Shown here: positions 1 to 4,421 of the stretch, piece by piece
Layout: every line of letters begins with the position of its first letter
Position numbering within the stretch: the stretch's first letter is position 1
Source of the DNA: a bacterium
GTDB lineage: Bacteria > Cyanobacteriota > Vampirovibrionia > Obscuribacterales > Obscuribacteraceae
Direction of reading: 5' to 3'
DNA: 5,263 nt
Assembly: GCA_030431355.1 (NCBI GenBank)
Contig: JAUIJG010000370.1
Location: 1 to 5,263, forward strand
Notes under the pieces: generated by a model
What the model was told of the DNA's origin: nothing
The model's input: only the letters and a program-made list of their open reading frames with translations
Database searches by the model: none
Position numbers and translations under genes: made by a program

Positions 1-863
1 TCGACGAGTGTGAAGTATCTGAGAAAGCTGAGTATCTAAGGGTCATGGTGTCGGAGATGAATCGTATCTCTTCTCACTTGCTCTGGCTCGGTACTTATTT
101 GATCGATCTGGGCGCCATGTTCGGATTTCCTTTTTATCCATTCCGCGAACGTGAGAAGCTGCTGGATCTCTTTGAAGAGATTGCCGGACAGAGAATGATG
201 TTCAACTATATAAGGATCGGTGGTGTCCAAAGGGAACCCAAAGATAGTTGGTACAAGAAGCTGAAGGCTTTCACCGATGAATTTGAAGATCGGGTGGATG
301 AATACGAAGCCATCGTCACCGAGAATCCCATCTTTTTGAAACGAACCAAGGATATCGGTATTCTGCCTATCAAACTGGCTAAAGATTATGGTGTGACCGG
401 ACCTTCAATTCGTGCTTCCGGTACAGACCTGGATTTGAGAAAGACAAAACCTTACTCTGTATATCCTAAACTTGATTTTGATGTGCACTGGCTTGACAAA
501 CCTGAGGGTGGAGACACCTGGGATAGATACATCTGCCGTATTCGGGAGATGCGTGAATCCAACAAGATAATCAAGCAGTGTCTCGACATGATTCCCGCCG
601 AAGGCGAGATCATGGCCAAGAAACAGAACGCCGGACTGCGTGTTAAGGCCGGAGAAGTTTATGCGGCTGTCGAGTCTCCCCGGGGAATTCTCGGCTGTTA
701 TGTGATTTCGGACGGTAAAGACAAAGCGATTAGATTCCGCTGGAGAAACCCTTCATTCTGTAATCTTTCGGTTCTTTCCGAACTGCTTGTCGGCTCTCCC
801 ATCGCCGACATTATGGCAATCTTCGGATCCATTGATGTGATTCTTCCCGATGTGGATCGTTGA
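1..863 (+). CDS. nuoD: NADH-quinone oxidoreductase subunit D (49 kDa subunit), 5'-truncated by window edge
   Basis: Q-module subunit of complex I, homologous to the large subunit of NiFe hydrogenases. With NuoB and NuoH it forms the quinone-reduction chamber on the cytoplasmic side of the membrane. The frame is open from base 3 with no start, so the N-terminus lies outside the window, including the quinone-contacting His and Tyr of the family. About 286 of an expected ~370-410 residues are visible. Family blocks in order: NRISSHLLWLGTYLIDLGA, FRERE, GQRMMFNYIRIGGV, DEYE, GPSIRASGTDLDLRK, GDTWDRYICRIREMRES, VESPRGILGCYVISDG, and the ending GSIDVILPDVDR. The region before GEVYAAVESPRG is short (EGEIMAKKQ type), as I remember it for cyanobacterial, plastid and archaeal relatives; Thermus has a longer insert there. 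The ATG at 45 is internal because the homologous sequence (ECEVSEKAEYLRV) continues upstream of it. In cyanobacterial naming this would be ndhH. Confidence 0.96.
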   Translation, partial: DECEVSEKAEYLRVMVSEMNRISSHLLWLGTYLIDLGAMFGFPFYPFREREKLLDLFEEIAGQRMMFNYIRIGGVQREPKDSWYKKLKAFTDEFEDRVDEYEAIVTENPIFLKRTKDIGILPIKLAKDYGVTGPSIRASGTDLDLRKTKPYSVYPKLDFDVHWLDKPEGGDTWDRYICRIREMRESNKIIKQCLDMIPAEGEIMAKKQNAGLRVKAGEVYAAVESPRGILGCYVISDGKDKAIRFRWRNPSFCNLSVLSELLVGSPIADIMAIFGSIDVILPDVDR

Positions 864-925
864 TCTTTGTCTTTTCTGAGGACTTCTTTTTGATTGGTAT
901 AGATAAGGGTTGTGAGTAAAAAGGT
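864..925. other. nuoD-nuoH spacer, the longest gap in the cluster
   Basis: Sixty-two bases without a gene. It contains T-rich stretches, a TATAGAT at 898-904 and a weak AAGG just before the nuoH ATG. There is no convincing -35 partner or hairpin. I read it as an ordinary intra-operon spacer; a weak internal promoter cannot be excluded. Confidence 0.5.
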
Positions 926-2335
926 ATGAACGCTGCAGAGATTATTAAACTATCGAAATTGGCGGGCTTCTGGCTGACGGTCACTTTCGGCGCGGTCTGG
1001 GTGGCTTGCTGGGCAGTTGGTGTCTTCCTTCCCGCCTTGATTACCGGCCAGATGCCGATGATTATCAAAATTGATAATCCCGGCAACGAAGCCATGTTTA
1101 CCGCCGACTTACTAAGATCTCTTACACCGATTCTTTCTCTTCTTGTTTTTATCCCGATTAACGCCATGTTTATGGTGCTCTTCGAGCGACGCTCCCTGGC
1201 TCTCTTTACCGTCAGGATGGGTCCCAACCGTCACGGTCCCGATGGCTGGTTTCAAACCGCAGCCGACGCGGTCAAACTTCTCTTTAAAGAAGACATAACT
1301 CCTCGTGGTGCCGACGCATTCATGTTTACCCTGGCTCCCATCATCTTCTTTGCTCCTTCTATTTTTGGGGCGCTGCCGTTGCTTGCCGCCGTCACCAACA
1401 ATCACGAACTCTTCCAGATCTTAAACATACCCACAGGCATCTTCTACATCCTTGCTGCTGCTTCCATTCCGGTAGTAGCACTGGTGATGGCTGGTTGGGT
1501 GAGGAATAAGAAATACTCACTAGTCGGTGGCTTGAGAAGTGCCGCCCAGGCGATCAGCTATGAGATTCCTCTGGTACTGTCCCTGGTGACAATGTGTTTG
1601 CTGGCCGGAACCCTGGATGTGGTGAAAATAGCGGAACAGCAGAAAGGCGGCATCCTTAACTGGAACCTTTTGGGAGGCGGTGCCCTGAGCGGTTATGACC
1701 AGCTGCTTCCTTACTGGCTTGGTCTGGTGGAAGGCAGCGCGGATACAAGTGCCATGTTTGCTCACTTTTATCCGGTCCCATACGTCTCAAGCATCTTCGC
1801 TTTTGTTCTTGTGATTTGCACGGTCCTCCTCTTCGGGCTCTACCTAACCGGTGCCTGTGCGGAGATCAACCGTATTCCTTTCGATTTGCCCGAAGCTGAG
1901 AGTGAGCTGGTAAGCGGATATAACACCGAATACAGCGGAATCAAGTTCGCCATATTCTTCCTGGCTGAATTCACCAACCTCTTCGTTGTCTCCAGTATCG
2001 CCACGGTTATGTTTCTGGGTGGTGGGGATAACCCCATTCCAGCCTGGATTTTGGCTAAATTGCCGCTGGAGCCGATATCAGCGGGACTGGGTGCTTTCTT
2101 GAGCCCACTTATAAACGATTTGAAGCTGATAAACCCGGCTACTTTCTGGGCTGCTTTCTGGGTAATCGTCAAAGTTTACTCAATCGTATTCTTCGCTATT
2201 CTGGTCAGGGGAACCCTCCCACGGTTCCGTATAGACCAACTCATGGATTTTGGCTGGAAGCGTCTTATTCCGCTAGCCCTTATCCTCTTTATCGTAGTTG
2301 TATTCGCTAGAACCTGGGTGGTTTGCCATGGCTAA
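926..2335 (+). CDS. nuoH: NADH-quinone oxidoreductase subunit H (ND1-type), enlarged
   Basis: Membrane subunit that anchors the peripheral arm, lines the quinone tunnel and begins the charged path into the membrane arm. The ATG at 926 is the first possible start because an in-frame TAA sits at 917-919. Its Shine-Dalgarno match is poor: AAGG is only 1 base upstream. Recognised blocks: ERRSLALFTVRMGPNRHGP (87-105), ADAVKLLFKED (113-123), NKKYSLVGGLRSAAQAISYE (194-213), the acidic loop NRIPFDLPEAESELVSGYNT plus EYSG (315-338; D320, E323, E325, E327, E335 kept), and LPRFRIDQLMDFGWK (431-445). At 469 aa it is about 140 longer than E. coli NuoH (325 aa). The extra length falls in three places: the N-terminus (an additional membrane helix, ~13-38, plus linker), ~249-295, and ~366-402. 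The core is intact, so this is an enlarged working subunit and not a fusion to an unrelated domain. It overlaps nuoI by 8 bases. Equivalent to ndhA. Confidence 0.96.
   Translation: MNAAEIIKLSKLAGFWLTVTFGAVWVACWAVGVFLPALITGQMPMIIKIDNPGNEAMFTADLLRSLTPILSLLVFIPINAMFMVLFERRSLALFTVRMGPNRHGPDGWFQTAADAVKLLFKEDITPRGADAFMFTLAPIIFFAPSIFGALPLLAAVTNNHELFQILNIPTGIFYILAAASIPVVALVMAGWVRNKKYSLVGGLRSAAQAISYEIPLVLSLVTMCLLAGTLDVVKIAEQQKGGILNWNLLGGGALSGYDQLLPYWLGLVEGSADTSAMFAHFYPVPYVSSIFAFVLVICTVLLFGLYLTGACAEINRIPFDLPEAESELVSGYNTEYSGIKFAIFFLAEFTNLFVVSSIATVMFLGGGDNPIPAWILAKLPLEPISAGLGAFLSPLINDLKLINPATFWAAFWVIVKVYSIVFFAILVRGTLPRFRIDQLMDFGWKRLIPLALILFIVVVFARTWVVCHG
2316..2321 (+). promoter_or_regulatory. Probable ribosome binding site for nuoI
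   Basis: GGGTGG lies 6 bases before the ATG at 2328, inside the last codons of nuoH. It supports ATG 2328 as the start and rejects the in-frame TTG at 2298. Because the site is inside nuoH and the genes overlap by 8 bases, nuoI translation is probably coupled to nuoH. Confidence 0.55.
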
Positions 2336-3179
2336 CTTGATTGACAGAGCAGTAGAGAGTTTCAAGCGAGTAGGTGAAGGACTGAAAACAGTCTTCATTC
2401 ACTCTTTCAGGGAGCCGACAACCCAGGTCTATCCTGACAAAATGGAAGATCTGGCCCCGAACTTTCGCGGAAGATTGGCTCTCAACGTCAACCCCGATAC
2501 CGGAGATCACCTCTGCATCTCTTGTCGACAATGCGAAAGAGTATGTCCCGACAAGTGTATTGAGATCACCGCTCACAAGAGTCCGGAGACCAACAAGTTG
2601 GAGTTGATCAACTTCAAAATCGATCATGGTCTCTGCATGTTTTGCGGACTCTGCACAGAAGTTTGCCCTACTCAGTGCATCATCAACACAAATGATTTCG
2701 AAATGGCCGACTATTCAAGGGAGTCTCTTGTCTATGACATCAAGAGACTGACTCTTACCCAGGATGAATCTGCGTATTACTTTGATAAGAAAGAGATTCC
2801 CAAACCTAAACCCAAACCGGCTCCCAAGCCTGCGGCAGCCAAACCAGCCGCCGGAGCGGCAGCTAAGCCAGCCGCCGGAGCGGCAGCTAAGCCAGCCGCC
2901 GGAGCGGCAGCTAAGCCAGCCGCCGGAGCGGCAGCCAAACCAGCCGCCGGAGCAGCAGCCAAGCCAGCAGCCGGAGCAGCAGCTAAGCCAGCAGCTAAAG
3001 CAGACGCTAAGCCGGAAGCTAAGGCAGACGCTAAGCCGGAAGCTAAGGCAGACGCTAAGCCGGAAGCTAAAGCTGATGCTAAGCCGGAAGCCAAGGCAGA
3101 GAAGAAACCTGAGCCCAAGGGCGAAGCCAAGGAAGCCAAAGAATCGGATAAAGAAGATAAAAAGGAAGATAAGTCGTAG
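2328..3179 (+). CDS. nuoI: NADH-quinone oxidoreductase subunit I (2x[4Fe-4S] ferredoxin-type, TYKY) with Lys/Pro/Ala repeat tail
   Basis: Peripheral-arm subunit carrying clusters N6a and N6b, which relay electrons to N2 and the quinone site. Two 8Fe ferredoxin motifs are complete: C63-x2-C66-x2-C69-x3-C73-P and C103-x2-C106-x2-C109-x3-C113-P, each followed by a further Cys at P+3 (C77, C117). The N-terminal helix (~5-27) and YPDKMEDLAPNFRGRLAL are typical of NuoI. I chose the ATG at 2328 because GGGTGG lies 6 bases upstream; the frame is open back to a TTG at 2298, but MYSLEPGWFA is not family sequence. The normal domain ends near residue 157. Residues 158-283 form a low-complexity tail: a KPKPKP lead, six KPAAGAAA units, KPAAKADA/KPEAKADA units, then a charged end (KESDKEDKKEDKS). 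E. coli NuoI is 180 aa and lacks this tail. The first motif lacks the extra spacing of cyanobacterial NdhI. The stop lies 8 bases before nuoJ. Confidence 0.95.
   Translation: MANLIDRAVESFKRVGEGLKTVFIHSFREPTTQVYPDKMEDLAPNFRGRLALNVNPDTGDHLCISCRQCERVCPDKCIEITAHKSPETNKLELINFKIDHGLCMFCGLCTEVCPTQCIINTNDFEMADYSRESLVYDIKRLTLTQDESAYYFDKKEIPKPKPKPAPKPAAAKPAAGAAAKPAAGAAAKPAAGAAAKPAAGAAAKPAAGAAAKPAAGAAAKPAAKADAKPEAKADAKPEAKADAKPEAKADAKPEAKAEKKPEPKGEAKEAKESDKEDKKEDKS
2841..3128 (+). repeat. In-frame 24-bp tandem repeat array (12 units, two subtypes) inside nuoI
   Basis: Twelve consecutive 24-base units each encode eight residues starting with Lys (mostly Lys-Pro). Units 1-6 (2841-2984) encode KPAAGAAA. 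Units at 2865 and 2889 are identical, the one at 2913 differs by one base, and the outer ones differ by a few mostly synonymous bases. Unit 7 (2985-3008) is the hybrid KPAAKADA. Units 8-10 (3009-3080) encode KPEAKADA, and the first two of these are identical in DNA. Units 11-12 are degenerate (KPEAKAEK, KPEPKGEA). Identity is highest inside each block and decays at the edges, as expected for growth by slippage or unequal recombination under selection for reading frame and composition. The repeat also keeps other frames open, which produces spurious ORFs. Confidence 0.95.
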
Positions 3180-3183
3180 GTGA
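3178..3183 (+). promoter_or_regulatory. Probable ribosome binding site for nuoJ
   Basis: AGGTGA starts inside the nuoI TAG stop codon and ends 4 bases before the nuoJ ATG. The spacing is slightly short, but the match is good. The overlap with the stop suggests that ribosomes ending nuoI restart on nuoJ. Confidence 0.6.
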
Positions 3184-3187
3184 CCTT

Positions 3188-3808
3188 ATGAATATTCTCA
3201 ATGTTCAAGAACTAGTTTCAACCGGGGCAGCCGAAGCGATTGCTTTCTATACAATCGCGGTGGTCGCCATCTGCCTTTCTGTCGGTGTGATCACCGACAA
3301 GAATGTGGTCAGGGCCGGATTTCTCCTGATTGGAGTATTTGGTGGTATATCCGGAATCTTCTTTCTGTTGCAGGCGCAGTTCATCGCGCTTGCCCAGGTG
3401 ATGATTTACGCGGTGGGCATAACCCTGGTGGTCGTAATCGCGTTGATGTTGACCAACCCAAGACTTCAGAATGAAGCCGATGAAGAAGAGGCGGTTGCCG
3501 CATCGGAGCCTCCATTGTTGAGACTTTTAACCGCTATCAGGTCAATGTTTCCAGGCGTGGTCGCATGGTTTGGCTTCGTAACTATCTATCTGGCTATTCG
3601 TTCTGAAAACTGGGTTAAGTCAGACCAGACAATCTCCTCCGACAACCTGGCGGTGATTGGAAAAGCTTTGACCACAGACTATTCGTTGCCCTTTGAGTTC
3701 GCGTCAGTATTGCTGCTGGCTGCTCTCATCGGTGCCATTATGCTTGCTAAAGCTGAAAAAGTAGACACTACAGATACACCCGAGGGATTGGAAAGTGGAA
3801 GCAACTAA
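3188..3808 (+). CDS. nuoJ: NADH-quinone oxidoreductase subunit J (ND6-type)
   Basis: Membrane-arm subunit next to NuoH and NuoK; in the family its third helix carries the pi-bulge that changes shape during turnover. The 206 aa length is close to cyanobacterial NdhG (~200) and slightly above E. coli NuoJ (184). Five hydrophobic segments fit ND6: ~15-35, 41-62, 66-88, 119-137 and 168-187. Family landmarks are AQFIALAQVMIYAVG (63-77), ALML (85-88) and, near the C-terminus, DYSLPFEFASVLLLAALIGAIMLAK, which matches cyanobacterial NdhG closely. An acidic hydrophilic loop (EADEEEAVAASE, ~96-107) separates helices 3 and 4. The ATG at 3188 has AGGTGA (3178-3183) upstream, overlapping the nuoI stop, so translation is probably coupled. 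The 3' end overlaps the nuoK start by 14 bases. Equivalent to ndhG. Confidence 0.94.
   Translation: MNILNVQELVSTGAAEAIAFYTIAVVAICLSVGVITDKNVVRAGFLLIGVFGGISGIFFLLQAQFIALAQVMIYAVGITLVVVIALMLTNPRLQNEADEEEAVAASEPPLLRLLTAIRSMFPGVVAWFGFVTIYLAIRSENWVKSDQTISSDNLAVIGKALTTDYSLPFEFASVLLLAALIGAIMLAKAEKVDTTDTPEGLESGSN
3782..3786 (+). promoter_or_regulatory. Probable ribosome binding site deciding the GTG start of nuoK
   Basis: GAGGG lies 8 bases before the GTG at 3795, within the nuoJ 3' end. It is the best Shine-Dalgarno match near any candidate nuoK start. It therefore argues that the three-helix extension is translated as part of NuoK. Confidence 0.5.
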
Positions 3809-4379
3809 AGCGGTAGAAACAAAGTCCGACATGGCAAGATTTGTTGCCACTTTCATCTACGCCGTGATTGTCTCGGCCAGTGTCATCGTGGTGGCAGCCC
3901 GGGGATCTGTTGAAGGCGGCATGACACAGCTCATGGATTCATTCTGGGATGTCTGGTTGTTTGCGATGATCACAGCTGTAGGCGTGGTCTTCCGTTACTT
4001 CTTCGGTGCTTACTCCGAAGTGGTGAAAGTGATTGCCATTCTTGGAGCCTTTTTCCTCTTCACCATGGGTCATGACCCGATGACCAGATATCTCACCTTG
4101 AGTGCCTTGCTTTTCTCCATCGGCATGTACGGTATGGTCAAATCAAGAAACGCCGTCAGGGTTTTGATGTCCATCGAGTTGATGCTTAACGCCGTCAACA
4201 TCAATTTGATAACTTTTGCCAGATATATCGATCCCGCCGGAGTGAAAGGTCACCTTTTCGCCATATTTATTCTGACCGTTGCCGCAGCTGAAGCCGCTGT
4301 CGGTCTGGCGATTGTTCTTTCTATCTACAGAAATCTTGCCACTGTCGATATGGACAGATTCAATCTGCTGCGCTGGTAA
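3795..4379 (+). CDS. nuoK: NADH-quinone oxidoreductase subunit K (ND4L-type) with three-helix N-terminal extension
   Basis: Small membrane-arm subunit whose buried glutamates are part of the proton path. Residues 96-194 are a complete NuoK of normal size (~99 aa): SRNAVRVLMSIELMLNAVN holds E128 and LTVAAAEAAVGLAIVLSIYRN holds E166, equivalent to E. coli E36 and E72. The end, TVDMDRFNLLRW, is like cyanobacterial NdhE. Residues 1-95 are extra and in frame without a stop, with three hydrophobic segments (~14-35, 50-70, 75-91). The start at GTG 3795 is preferred because GAGGG lies 8 bases upstream; ATG 3831 is a weaker alternative. ATG 4065 or 4080 would give a normal-length NuoK, but I see no ribosome binding site at a usable distance from either. 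The family assignment is certain; the exact start and the role of the extension are not. No nuoL follows: the next gene is convergent. Confidence 0.93.
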   Translation: MEATKAVETKSDMARFVATFIYAVIVSASVIVVAARGSVEGGMTQLMDSFWDVWLFAMITAVGVVFRYFFGAYSEVVKVIAILGAFFLFTMGHDPMTRYLTLSALLFSIGMYGMVKSRNAVRVLMSIELMLNAVNINLITFARYIDPAGVKGHLFAIFILTVAAAEAAVGLAIVLSIYRNLATVDMDRFNLLRW

Positions 4380-4421
4380 TTACTCCACGCAGGATTTTAG
4401 GATCTAATAGCTGACAGTAGA
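4380..4421. other. Convergent spacer between nuoK and the otsA-like gene
   Basis: Forty-two bases separate the two converging stop codons. The only symmetry is an 11-base palindrome (AGTAG-A-CTACT, 4416-4426) over the otsA stop and a CTTCAAGAAG palindrome (4438-4447) inside the otsA end. Neither has a workable loop plus T-tract, so no intrinsic terminator is called. Transcripts of both genes may overlap here. Confidence 0.5.

Noticed and set aside
874..904. Possible promoter (TTCTGA ... TATAGAT, 18-base spacing) before nuoH
   Set aside because: The -35 match is only half of the consensus and the spacer is short; not enough to call.
1060..1079. Inverted repeat GATTATCAA-AA-TTGATAATC inside nuoH
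   Set aside because: Perfect 9-base arms, but the 2-base spacer is too small for a hairpin loop, it lies within coding sequence (IIKIDN), and there is no second copy or promoter context. Could be an operator by chance only.
811..1227. 138-codon - strand ORF across the nuoD-nuoH junction
   Set aside because: Antisense to conserved nuoH sequence, no recognisable protein; shadow ORF.
2298..2327. Upstream TTG start for nuoI adding MYSLEPGWFA
   Set aside because: Not family sequence, lies deep in nuoH, and ATG 2328 has a ribosome binding site at good spacing.
2764..3183. 139-codon + strand ORF in another frame over the nuoI repeat tail (Pro/Gln/Arg/Leu-rich)
   Set aside because: It exists because the 24-bp repeat has no stops in that frame. 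It has no family resemblance, while the nuoI frame continues from a certain NuoI domain.
2777..3208. 143-codon - strand ORF with Ala/Gly/Leu repeats antisense to nuoI
   Set aside because: Mirror of the same repeat, starting at a TTG without a ribosome binding site; no support as a gene.
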